Source: CAZQGO01 sp964593065
GTDB taxonomy: Bacteria; Oederibacteriota; JAAXVQ01
Assembly: GCA_964593065.1 (NCBI GenBank)
Contig: CAZQGO010000007.1
Location: 40,944 to 104,943 of the forward strand
Direction of reading: 5' to 3'
DNA: 64,000 bases
The notes beneath the pieces were generated by a model, which was given only the letters and a program-made list of their open reading frames with translations, was not told where the DNA came from and searched no databases. Position numbers and translations under genes: made by a program. This document shows, piece after piece, positions 25,382 to 33,216 of this stretch. The first letter of the stretch is position 1; each line of letters starts with the position of its first letter.

Positions 25382-26220
25382 AGCACGATCTCCTTGAGGC
25401 GGTGGCTGTGGCATTCCAGGTTGACGGCCACGGGCAGGGAGGCAATGTGACAGGGCGCCGCCTCGATGGCCACGGACAGGGCCGTGGTGGTTCCGCCCCA
25501 GCCTTGCGGGCCGAGGCCGGATTCATTGAGGTGGTTCAAGATGACGTTCTCCAGGTACGCCAGCTCGGGGTCGGATGAGGATTCCCCGATTTTGCGCAAC
25601 AAGGCCCGTTTCGCCAGCAGCGGCGCGGTTTCGAAATTTCCGCCCAGCCCCACTCCCACGAGGAGCGGCGGGCAGGCGGCGGCGCCGCGGGCGCTCACGG
25701 TCTGCACCACGAATTCGCTGATGCCGTGGCGGGCCGCGGCGGGGGGCAGCATCGTCATGGCACTGGCATTCTCGCACCCGCCGCCTTTGGCCAGCACGGT
25801 CAATTTCAAGACCTTGCCGGGGACGATTTCGTAATGGATGACGGCCGGGGTATTGTCGCCGGTGTTGCCCCGCTGCACCGGATGCACGGCCACGGAATTC
25901 CGCAGGCGCCCCTGCGCGGTCGCCCCGCGCACGCCGGCTTGGATGGCCTCGGCCAGCGAGCCTTCCGTGACCGCCACCTCCTGCCCGATCTGGACGAAGA
26001 TCACCGCCAGCCCCGTGTCCTGGCAGAGGGGGTGGACTCCGGCCGACGCCATGCGCGCGTTCTCCAACAGGAGTTCGAGCGCCTGGCGCCCGAGGGGTGA
26101 AGCTTCCCGGGTCAGGGCGGCCTCCAGGGCGGCTTTCATCTCTGGCAACATAACGTAATTGATTCCCTGCAAGGCGCCGCTGACGGCGGCGGCAACGTCC
26201 GCGGCTTTGATTTCACGCAT
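25378..26220 (-). CDS. Class I fumarase, alpha (N-terminal) subunit
   Basis: Subunit of 280 residues that binds the [4Fe-4S] cluster. Cluster cysteines are expected in HPLCQDTG, in GGGCENASAMTML and in the late ARGAAACPP. WGGTTTALSV near the end is also conserved. The ATG at 26220 with AGGAGG eight bases upstream was chosen over a GTG three codons earlier. It forms a coupled pair with the beta subunit and follows mdh by 39 bases, so consecutive TCA steps are co-expressed. Confidence 0.9.
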   Translation of the reverse strand: MREIKAADVAAAVSGALQGINYVMLPEMKAALEAALTREASPLGRQALELLLENARMASAGVHPLCQDTGLAVIFVQIGQEVAVTEGSLAEAIQAGVRGATAQGRLRNSVAVHPVQRGNTGDNTPAVIHYEIVPGKVLKLTVLAKGGGCENASAMTMLPPAAARHGISEFVVQTVSARGAAACPPLLVGVGLGGNFETAPLLAKRALLRKIGESSSDPELAYLENVILNHLNESGLGPQGWGGTTTALSVAIEAAPCHIASLPVAVNLECHSHRLKEIVL

Positions 26221-26259
26221 CGCCTTCACCTCCTGCCCCCGCCCCGGGGCGCCGGTGGG

Positions 26260-27204
26260 TCACTCGTTCGCCAGATAACCGTCGATTTGTGCGCAGAGGG
26301 TCCTCACCGTCCGGGCTGAGCGGGCGAGTCCCTCCTGGTCCTCGGGCGCCAAGGGGATCTCCTGGACACGCTCCACGCCTTCCCGGCCCAGAACCACGGG
26401 GACGCCCAGGACCTGGGAACGAAACCCGTATTCCCCTTCCAGCCACACCGCGCACGGCAGCACGGCCTTTTCGTCCCGCAGGATCGCCGCCACCATGCGG
26501 GCCGTGGCCGCGGAGGGCGCGTAAAAAGCGCTCCCGGTTTGCAGCCAGCGCACAATCTCGGCGCCGCCCTGGCGCGTACGCTGGATGATCGTTTCCAGCT
26601 TCTCCGGGGGCAGCGCTTCGGCGGCCGGGCGGCCGCGGACGCGGGCGTGGGACAGGCAGGGGACCATGTCGTCGCCATGGCCGCCCAAAACCACGGCCTC
26701 AATCTGCGCGGGAGACGCGTCCAGGGCCTCGGCGATAAAACTGCGGAAACGGGCCGTATCCAGGAGGCCCGCCATGCCCAGCACGCGCTTCCGCGGAAAA
26801 CGCGAAACCTTCAAGGCCGTGTACACCATCGCATCCAGGGGATTGGTCACCACGATGAGGACGGCGAAGGGCGAAGCCTGAGCCACCTCGCCGACGACGG
26901 AGCTGACGATCTTGAAATTGGTTTTCAGCAGGTCGTCCCGGCTCATGCCGGGCTTGCGGGCCGCGCCGGAGGTCACCACCACCAAGTCCGAGTCGGCCGT
27001 ATCGGAATAACGGTCCGTTCCCGTCACCCGGCAGCGGTAGCCGAGGATCGGCGCCGCCTGGTTCAAATCCAGTGCCTTCCCCTTGGCCAGGCCTTCCACC
27101 ACGTCGACCAGCACCACGTTCCCGAGCTCCTGCTCGAGCAGGCGCTGGGCCAGCGTGGCGCCCACGTTCCCGGCCCCGACCACGGTGATTTTCGGAAAAG
27201 CCAT
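26260..27204 (-). CDS. mdh: Malate dehydrogenase (LDH-like)
   Basis: NAD-dependent enzyme of 314 residues that oxidises malate to oxaloacetate. The Rossmann motif VGAGNVGATLAQ is followed by acidic VDVVEG (NAD preference). Substrate arginines are in ARKPGMSRDDLL, the catalytic Asp-His pair is completed by LGGHGDDMVP, and NPLDAMVYTA is conserved. The Arg in the specificity loop distinguishes it from lactate dehydrogenase. AGGAGG precedes the ATG. Likely transcribed from an extended -10 promoter near 27282. Confidence 0.93.
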   Translation of the reverse strand: MAFPKITVVGAGNVGATLAQRLLEQELGNVVLVDVVEGLAKGKALDLNQAAPILGYRCRVTGTDRYSDTADSDLVVVTSGAARKPGMSRDDLLKTNFKIVSSVVGEVAQASPFAVLIVVTNPLDAMVYTALKVSRFPRKRVLGMAGLLDTARFRSFIAEALDASPAQIEAVVLGGHGDDMVPCLSHARVRGRPAAEALPPEKLETIIQRTRQGGAEIVRWLQTGSAFYAPSAATARMVAAILRDEKAVLPCAVWLEGEYGFRSQVLGVPVVLGREGVERVQEIPLAPEDQEGLARSARTVRTLCAQIDGYLANE

Positions 27205-27281
27205 TTTCCGCCTCCTGGGAAAGCGCGCCGTGCGCGGACTTCGCCCCCAGCGCCTGGGGGCCGGAGGAGCAGCCGGGCGTT

Positions 27282-27290
27282 ATCATAACA
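27282..27290 (-). promoter_or_regulatory. Extended -10 promoter candidate upstream of mdh
   Basis: Minus-strand TGTTATGAT with the flanking GTGTTATGATAA that also occurs upstream of nfeD. No good -35 is visible, which is allowed for extended -10 promoters. Confidence 0.4.
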
Positions 27291-27310
27291 CAAACCCCCG
27301 GAAAAGCGTA

Positions 27311-27333
27311 GGGGCGAACGTTTCGTTCGCCCC
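27311..27333. repeat. REP-like perfect palindrome between icd and mdh
   Basis: GGGGCGAACG and CGTTCGCCCC close three bases, preceded by GTA. This resembles the short intergenic palindromes found scattered in many GC-rich genomes. There is no T-run, so it is not a classical terminator, but it may stabilise the 3' end of the upstream message. Confidence 0.6.
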
Positions 27334-27377
27334 AGGCGCGGCTCCGACGGGAACCGGGTGAAATGAGCCGGAAGGAG

Positions 27378-28622
27378 TCAGCCGAGATGCCTGATGATGG
27401 CCTCGGCGAACTCGCTGCACTTGACTTCCCGGCTGCCGGGCAGCTGGCGCGCCAGGTCGTAGGTGACGGTCTTGTCCAGGAGTGTTTGTTCCAGGGCCCG
27501 GGTGACGGCCTGGGCGGCCTCCGCCCATCCCAGATGCTCCAGGAGCATGACACCCGACAGGATCAAGGAGCTCGGATTGACTTTGTCCAGGCCGGCGTAT
27601 TTGGGGGCCGTCCCGTGCGTGGCCTCGAACAAGGCCACCCCTTCGCCGAGGTTGGCGCCGGGGGCCATGCCCAGTCCGCCCACCTGCGCGGCGCAGGCGT
27701 CGGACAGGTAGTCGCCGTTCAAGTTGGGCGTGGCGATCACGGAGTATTCATCCGGGCGCAGCAGCACCTGCTGGAACATGGCGTCGGCGATCCGGTCTTT
27801 GATGAGCACCCGTCCGGGAGGAATCCGGCCCCCGTGCTTTTCCGCCATTTCCTTTTCCGTTACGGTGAGGTCGGCGAACTCCCGGGCCGCGACTTCATAC
27901 CCCCAGTCGCGGAAGGCTCCTTCCGTGAACTTCATGATGTTGCCCTTATGCACCAGCGTGACCGAGGGCCGGCGATGGTCCAGCGCATAACGGATGGCCG
28001 CCGCCACCAAGCGCGCGCTGTTCCTCCGGGTCATGGGTTTCAGCCCGAGGCCGGCCTCCGGTTCCACGGGCGCGCCGAGTTCGCGGGTCACGAAAGCCGC
28101 CAGTTTCCGGGCGGATTCGCTCCCGGACTGCCATTCCAAGCCGGCGTAGACGTCTTCCGTGTTCTCCCGGAAAATGACCACGTCCAATTTTTCCGGGTGC
28201 ACGACGGGAGAAGGCGTGCCCCGGTAATAGCGCACGGGCCGCACGCAGGCAAACAGATCCATCTCCTGCCGCAGGCTGACATTGAGGGAACGGAATCCCC
28301 CGCCCACCGGCGTGGTCAGGGGGCCCTTGATGGCCACACGGTAGCGCCGGATGGCGGCCAGGGTTTCGGCCGGCAGGGCGGAAAGGCCCGCGGCGACCGC
28401 TTTTTCCCCGGCCAGAATCTCCCGCCAGGCGATGGCGCGCCGCCCGCCGAAAGCCGCGGCCACGGCTGCATCCAGGACACGGCGGCTGGCGGCCCAGATG
28501 TCCGGTCCGATGCCGTCGCCTTCAATGAAAGGAATGATGGGACGGTCCGGAACCCGGAGCTCGCCGCCGGCCCAGCCGATTTCCCGGCCGCCGGCCTGGT
28601 CCCGGGAAACAGGCGGGTTCAC
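27378..28622 (-). CDS. icd: Isocitrate dehydrogenase (NADP-type)
   Basis: Enzyme of 414 residues converting isocitrate to 2-oxoglutarate. FIEGDGIGPDIW, the substrate loop SLNVSLRQEMDLFACVRPVRYY, the motif FRENTEDVYAGLEW and ATPNLNGDYLSD match E. coli-type icd. Its GTG start overlaps the synthase stop by four bases (GTGA), with GGAGAAGAG upstream, so citrate formation and oxidation are translationally coupled. Isopropylmalate dehydrogenase is excluded by length and by the ENTEDVYAG loop. Confidence 0.92.
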   Translation of the reverse strand: MNPPVSRDQAGGREIGWAGGELRVPDRPIIPFIEGDGIGPDIWAASRRVLDAAVAAAFGGRRAIAWREILAGEKAVAAGLSALPAETLAAIRRYRVAIKGPLTTPVGGGFRSLNVSLRQEMDLFACVRPVRYYRGTPSPVVHPEKLDVVIFRENTEDVYAGLEWQSGSESARKLAAFVTRELGAPVEPEAGLGLKPMTRRNSARLVAAAIRYALDHRRPSVTLVHKGNIMKFTEGAFRDWGYEVAAREFADLTVTEKEMAEKHGGRIPPGRVLIKDRIADAMFQQVLLRPDEYSVIATPNLNGDYLSDACAAQVGGLGMAPGANLGEGVALFEATHGTAPKYAGLDKVNPSSLILSGVMLLEHLGWAEAAQAVTRALEQTLLDKTVTYDLARQLPGSREVKCSEFAEAIIRHLG

Positions 28623-30016
28623 AGGTTCTCTTCTCCGGATGTCTCGTAGGCGACCCATTCCGAGAAATGCACGCGGGCCTGTTCCCACATCTCCTCGTCG
28701 GAAATTCCCGTGTTGCGGCCTTGTGCGTACTGCTGATCCACCCAGTTTTTGATCGCGATGACGCCCGGATCGTTTTTCGTCACCTTGACGTTTTCCGGGA
28801 TGCTCAGGCGCTGGTTGACCCAGTAGGCAATGCCGGCCGCGCCGGATTTGTCCGTGATGCCGATGTCCACCGGACGCTTCAGGACTTTTTCCGTGTCGAA
28901 GATATTGTAGATTTCCTGGTCCTTCATCAGGCCGTCCGCATGGATGCCCGCCCGCGTGACGTTGAAATTGGCTCCGACCAGGGGCTGGTTGGCGGGAATT
29001 TTATAGCCGATTTTCTTCTCGAAGTACTGGGCCACCTCGGTAATGACCGAAGTATCCATTCCGTCCGGGGAACCGCGCAGCCCGATGTACTCGATCACCA
29101 GCGCCTCGATGGCTGTGTTCCCCGTCCGCTCTCCGATGCCCAGCAGCGAGCCATTGGCCGCGGAACAGCCGTAGAGCCAGGCCGCCACGGCGTTGTTTAA
29201 GGCGCGGTAGAAGTCGTTGTGCCCGTGCCATTCGAGCAGGCCGGAAGGCACGCCGGCCAAGCGGGTCAAACCGTAAATGATGCCGTTGACGTTGCGCGGC
29301 AGCATGACGCCCGGAAAACTCACGCCGTACCCCAGGGTGTCGCAGGCCCGGATCTTGACGGGAATGCCGTACTCCCGGGAAAGTTTCATGAGTTCCTGGG
29401 CGAAGGGGATCACGAACCCGTAAAAGTCCGCGCGCGTGATGTCCTCGAAATGGCAGCGCGGGATGATGCCCTCGTCCAGGGCGGCTCGGACCACGTCCAG
29501 ATAGTCCTGCAGGGCCTGCTTGCGGGTTTTTTTCAGCTTGTTGAAGATGTGATAGTCCGAGGAGGAGGTCAGAATGCCGGTCTCCTGCAGGCCCAGCTCC
29601 TTGACCAGCTTGAAATCCTTTTTGTCCGCCCGGATCCAGCCCGTGATTTCCGGAAATTCATAACCCCGCTCCTGGCACTTGCGCACGGCCTCCTTGTCCT
29701 TGTCGGTGTACAGGAAAAACTCCGTTTGCCGGATTTTCCCCTTGGGACCGGAAAGCTTGTGCATCAGGTCGAACAGATCGACGATCTGCTCCACGGAAAA
29801 AGGCGGCAGGGATTGCTGCCCGTCCCGGAAGGTGGTGTCCGTGATCCAGACTTCATAAGGGGGATTGATCGGCACCTGCCGGTGGTTGAAGCACATGAGC
29901 GGCGGATTCTCGAAGGTGTAAATATCGCGGTACAGGTTGGGTTCCGGAACGTCCAGCAGCTGATAATCGTAATCGTGGCGTTCCAGCGTCCTGCGGCGTT
30001 TGTTGAATTTCAACAT
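28619..30016 (-). CDS. HMGL-family acyl synthase, probable Re-citrate synthase
   Basis: DRE-TIM metallolyase of 465 residues. DTTFRDGQQ and the metal-binding EWHGHNDF identify an acetyl-CoA-dependent synthase of the homocitrate/isopropylmalate synthase superfamily. The N-terminal YEVWITDTTFRDGQQSLPP, the RQTEFFLY segment and the absence of the leucine-feedback C-terminal domain recall the Re-face citrate synthases described in Clostridium kluyveri and Dehalococcoides. It is coupled to icd, and aconitase, mdh and fumarase genes lie next. No Si-citrate synthase occurs in the window. Homocitrate synthase remains possible. AGGAGG lies eight bases before the ATG and a strong promoter sits upstream. 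Confidence 0.65.
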   Translation of the reverse strand: MLKFNKRRRTLERHDYDYQLLDVPEPNLYRDIYTFENPPLMCFNHRQVPINPPYEVWITDTTFRDGQQSLPPFSVEQIVDLFDLMHKLSGPKGKIRQTEFFLYTDKDKEAVRKCQERGYEFPEITGWIRADKKDFKLVKELGLQETGILTSSSDYHIFNKLKKTRKQALQDYLDVVRAALDEGIIPRCHFEDITRADFYGFVIPFAQELMKLSREYGIPVKIRACDTLGYGVSFPGVMLPRNVNGIIYGLTRLAGVPSGLLEWHGHNDFYRALNNAVAAWLYGCSAANGSLLGIGERTGNTAIEALVIEYIGLRGSPDGMDTSVITEVAQYFEKKIGYKIPANQPLVGANFNVTRAGIHADGLMKDQEIYNIFDTEKVLKRPVDIGITDKSGAAGIAYWVNQRLSIPENVKVTKNDPGVIAIKNWVDQQYAQGRNTGISDEEMWEQARVHFSEWVAYETSGEENL

Positions 30017-30056
30017 CGGGCTGACCTCCTTTAAAAAACGTGCGGCGCGAAGTCAT

Positions 30057-30084
30057 ACTATACGGAAGCGGCGGGAGTTGTCAA
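30057..30084 (-). promoter_or_regulatory. Sigma70-type promoter of the citrate synthase-icd operon
   Basis: A perfect TTGACA (30079-30084) and TATAGT (30057-30062, one mismatch) on the minus strand with a 16-base spacer. Confidence 0.78.
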
Positions 30085-30189
30085 TACAATCCGGGAGACG
30101 GACCGGCCAGGACATGCCGGCGGCCCGAGAGGACTACGGTGCTGAATCCGGGAAGCTGTGAAAAAGGCGGGCGGAACCGGGTTGCGGTC

Positions 30190-30360
30190 TCAGGCCTTGA
30201 AAAATTCCAGGAGCTTGTACAGCAGGATCGCCGGCCACACGGCGGCTTTCAGGAAACCCAGGACGCCGGCCCAGAAGCCCACGGCTTTTTGGATAAAATA
30301 CACGGCTGCGCCGATAAAAGCCAACAGATACGCAAACCCCGCTGAACCTTGATCTCTCAT
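30190..30360 (-). CDS. Small membrane protein, 56 residues
   Basis: Two hydrophobic helices, about residues 8-30 and 33-52, separated by a Gly/Trp turn. The segment AAVYFIQKAVGFWAGVLGFL is the most distinctive part. Similar short membrane proteins occur in many bacteria without known function. The start ATG at 30360 has GGAGG seven bases upstream. It stands alone between batE and the citrate synthase promoter, on the same strand. No function is assigned. Confidence 0.7.
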   Translation of the reverse strand: MRDQGSAGFAYLLAFIGAAVYFIQKAVGFWAGVLGFLKAAVWPAILLYKLLEFFKA

Positions 30361-30421
30361 GACGATCCTCCGTTTCCGGGATGGGTGGAGCCTCTCCGCG
30401 CCCAGTCGCGGCGCGTGCGTT

Positions 30422-30427
30422 ATTATA
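30422..30427 (-). promoter_or_regulatory. Possible -10 element before the small membrane gene
   Basis: A perfect TATAAT lies 62 bases upstream of the start; no convincing -35 is visible. Confidence 0.3.
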
Positions 30428-30499
30428 TACCCTAAGCCGGGATTATGCACGTACCGACTCGTCCGGGCGCAGGCCGCCAAACCCCGAGGCCTTAAACTG

Positions 30500-31255
30500 T
30501 CATTCCGGAAGAATGTCCGCGCTTTTCACCCAGCCTTTATAGCCCTCCGCCGGCAGGCCGATGGCGATCCAGTCGCCTTCGCGGCCCAACAGGCGGACCT
30601 CGCGACCCTCCGGTACGATGAATCCCACCTGATATTCCGCGCTGGGCCCGTTGCGGGCTTCCGCCTGCCCCGCGATGACGACGCCCCAGCGATGGATGCG
30701 TTCCAGCACGATGCGGACGGAGGCCCAGCTGGCCAAGACCACGAACAAAATGGAGATGCCGGCCAGCAGCCACCGCAAGCCGGGAAATTTGTCCCGCGCC
30801 AGGAGCCAAAACATCACCAGGACGGCCAGCCCCACGTAGGCGCCCAAGGCGGTCAGGGCCAGCGCCTGCCCGGAGAACGCGGTGAGGAGCCGTCCCGCCA
30901 GGCGGGTCAATTGACCGGTCTGGTCCTGGGGCTGCTGCACGAATCGCCGGGCGTACTTGAGGTTGAAGAGGACGTCTTCGTCTCCCGGGGCCCTTTTCAG
31001 CGCTTGCCGGTAGGCGGCGATCGCCCGGCCCAAGTGCCCGGCTTTGAATTCGGCGTTGCCGAGGTTGTAATAGACCTCCGCGCGGTTCAATCCCTGCGCC
31101 AGGAGCTGGCGGTAGTCGGTGCTGGCCTCCGCATAGGCTCCACGATCGTAAGCCGCCCGGGCCTGCTGCAGCAGATCGGCCGGGTTCTCCCGGGCCGAGG
31201 CCGTCGCGGCCAGCAGCAAACAAGTCAAGCCGGCAAAGAACAACCAGGGCCTCAT
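30500..31255 (-). CDS. batE: BatE-like TPR/SH3 protein
   Basis: Protein of 251 residues, last gene of the Bat operon. A signal peptide (residues 1-20) is followed by two to three TPRs (about 25-105), two membrane helices (about 130-175) and a C-terminal bacterial SH3-like domain (about 190-250; GPSAEYQVGFIVPEGREVRLL). Bat proteins are membrane-associated and were named for aerotolerance in Bacteroides; they are thought to work with MoxR ATPases on envelope protein complexes. It overlaps batD by four bases, and AAGGAG precedes the start. Confidence 0.8.
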   Translation of the reverse strand: MRPWLFFAGLTCLLLAATASARENPADLLQQARAAYDRGAYAEASTDYRQLLAQGLNRAEVYYNLGNAEFKAGHLGRAIAAYRQALKRAPGDEDVLFNLKYARRFVQQPQDQTGQLTRLAGRLLTAFSGQALALTALGAYVGLAVLVMFWLLARDKFPGLRWLLAGISILFVVLASWASVRIVLERIHRWGVVIAGQAEARNGPSAEYQVGFIVPEGREVRLLGREGDWIAIGLPAEGYKGWVKSADILPE

Positions 31256-33129
31256 GACTTTTTCTCCTTGGATTGAATCCGCCCCAGATGCGACAACAGG
31301 CTTTCGGCTAGGCGGGCCTGCTGCTCCAGGTCCTTGCCCTCCAGGGCGCTCGGGGCAAAGCGCGCGTAATCGCAATCCTCCAGCAAGCCGTTCAGGTGCG
31401 CGACATCGTCCGGGTTCACCCCTCTTTTCGCCAGTTCCGCGGTCAGTTCTTTCTGTGTGACTCCCGAACGGGACAAGCCCAGTTGGTCCGCCAGATAACC
31501 GGTCAGGGCCTGGGAAACGAAGGCGTAAAAGTTCGGAACGTCGTGATTCCTGCGCGCCTGCTGGGCCTTGCGCAGGGTCGCGCGGGCGCGGCCCAAAGCC
31601 GCCAAGCGGCGGGCGAACAAGGGGTCCGAGGCCAGGCGGAGCCGGCGGCGTTGTCCGACCCAAACCAGCAGCACGGCCAGGGGAGGCACGCCAAAACCCA
31701 GGATCCAGAAAAGATCCGGCAGGGCCGGGGACGGGGGCGTCAGGGGGAAGCGGGTTTTCAAATACCGGATGTCCCGGGACACCATTTTCACACCGGGTGC
31801 GGAGGCGCTGGGCAGCGACGCGCCCCCGGCCTCCTCCGCTTGCCCCGGCAAGACCTGCAGCGAGAGGCCCGGAACCTGCACGCGCTCGAATTTTTTCTTA
31901 TCGGGGTTGAAGTAGGAATAGGTGAGGGTGGGCAGCGTCAAGGTTCCGGTGACTTCCGGGCGCAGCAGAGTGCGGTAGGTCTTGACGCCCCGGACTCGGT
32001 CGCCTTCCTTCTGCACCTCGGAGGAGGAAATGGTCTCATACACTTTGAAACCCGTGAAGGGCGGCAGCTCCGGCTTGCCCACCGACTTGACGTTGCCTTC
32101 GCCGAAAATCCGTATCTCCAGGGTTACGGCTTCGCCCACCTTGGCCTGCGCGCGGTCCAGTTTGGCCGACAGCGACCACTTCCCCACCGTGCCGGAGAAA
32201 TCCGGCGGACGGCCTTCGGTCGGGATGGGTTTGACCTGGAGCGTGATCGGCTTGGTCTCGAGCGTGACCGGGCGGCCGCTGGAGAAAAAATTCTGGAAAA
32301 AGGAATTGTCGAAGGGGTCGAGGGAACGGCGGTTGAAATCCTCGATCTGGACGTCGAGGCGCGCCGGCCCGATCGTCAATTCGCCGGAGGTGGTGGGAAA
32401 CAGGGCGGTTTTGATCTCGGTGACCTCGTAATCCGCCCCCCCCACCACTTGCCGGTAGGTTCGCTGCGGCGGCAGGTCCTCGGCCCAGAAGCCGGTGGTG
32501 TCCGGCGGCCGGTACTGGGGCTGGGCCAGGATCGGGATCCGTGAAAAGAAACGGAACGTCAGGGTCACGGGTTGGTTGACATAGACCTGGTGCCGGTCCA
32601 CGTCGGTGGTGATGAAAACGGCCGAACCGGCTTTGGGCGCGGCCGGGGGAGGGAGTGCGGGCGCCGCCCGGGACGGACCTGCGGGACGTGCCGGCCCCGG
32701 AAGCTGGGCCTGGCCGCCGGCGGCGGTCACTTGGACCTCGATGGGTTGGGTGGAGTAGACCTTTCCTCCGTGCGTGATGCTGATCGGACCGATGGTAAAA
32801 GTACCGGTGTGTTTGGGCACCAAAATATAGGTGTATTGCAGAGATGAGGACACCTGCCCGTTGATGAAGGAAAAATTGGTCGAGCTGCCTCCGCGGTAGA
32901 CCTGAAAATCGGTCAAGTCCGGCAGGGAGGGAGACCCCTGGATGTTCACCTTGCCTTCAATGGTGATCTGCAAGCGGATGCTTTGTCCCACCCCCGCCTG
33001 CTGCGGACTGGCTTGGGCGGAAATGGATAGCTCCTGGGCCGCTGCCGGGGCCGGCACGGCCAGCACGGCCGGCGCCAGCAGCAGCGCCGTCAGCCGGAAG
33101 AAGCGCAAGCCGGGAAATATGCGTTTCAT
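31252..33129 (-). CDS. batD: BatD (oxygen tolerance) protein
   Basis: Protein of 625 residues. A signal peptide (1-33, ending AAAQE) leads into several Ig-like beta domains (about 35-450) that would lie in the periplasm. A single membrane helix (about 475-500) and a cytoplasmic helical tail follow. Segments such as VYVNQPVTLTFRF and KVGEAVTLEIRI are typical of the BatD repeats. A Pro/Ala-rich linker lies near residues 145-175. The start at 33129 was chosen for the signal peptide over an ATG 17 codons earlier. It may have its own promoter in addition to the operon. Confidence 0.85.
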   Translation of the reverse strand: MKRIFPGLRFFRLTALLLAPAVLAVPAPAAAQELSISAQASPQQAGVGQSIRLQITIEGKVNIQGSPSLPDLTDFQVYRGGSSTNFSFINGQVSSSLQYTYILVPKHTGTFTIGPISITHGGKVYSTQPIEVQVTAAGGQAQLPGPARPAGPSRAAPALPPPAAPKAGSAVFITTDVDRHQVYVNQPVTLTFRFFSRIPILAQPQYRPPDTTGFWAEDLPPQRTYRQVVGGADYEVTEIKTALFPTTSGELTIGPARLDVQIEDFNRRSLDPFDNSFFQNFFSSGRPVTLETKPITLQVKPIPTEGRPPDFSGTVGKWSLSAKLDRAQAKVGEAVTLEIRIFGEGNVKSVGKPELPPFTGFKVYETISSSEVQKEGDRVRGVKTYRTLLRPEVTGTLTLPTLTYSYFNPDKKKFERVQVPGLSLQVLPGQAEEAGGASLPSASAPGVKMVSRDIRYLKTRFPLTPPSPALPDLFWILGFGVPPLAVLLVWVGQRRRLRLASDPLFARRLAALGRARATLRKAQQARRNHDVPNFYAFVSQALTGYLADQLGLSRSGVTQKELTAELAKRGVNPDDVAHLNGLLEDCDYARFAPSALEGKDLEQQARLAESLLSHLGRIQSKEKKS

Positions 33130-33188
33130 GAAACGACCTCTCGTCCCCGAGTCGGAAGCCAACGCCCGCCGGGCGTCCAAATAGGAGC

Positions 33189-33216
33189 ATTATATAGCAT
33201 ATTCGCCGCCGGTCAC
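33189..33216 (-). promoter_or_regulatory. Candidate internal promoter before batD
   Basis: A perfect TATAAT (33189-33194) with GTGACC (33211-33216, four of six) 16 bases upstream. The -35 overlaps the stop codon of the upstream gene. Confidence 0.45.

Noticed and set aside
27363..28649. Plus-strand frame opposite icd
   Set aside because: It mirrors isocitrate dehydrogenase; no start signal or domain.
28619..30016. Annotation as 2-isopropylmalate synthase
   Set aside because: No regulatory C-terminal domain and no leu genes nearby; the TCA context favours a citrate-forming enzyme, although homocitrate synthase cannot be excluded.
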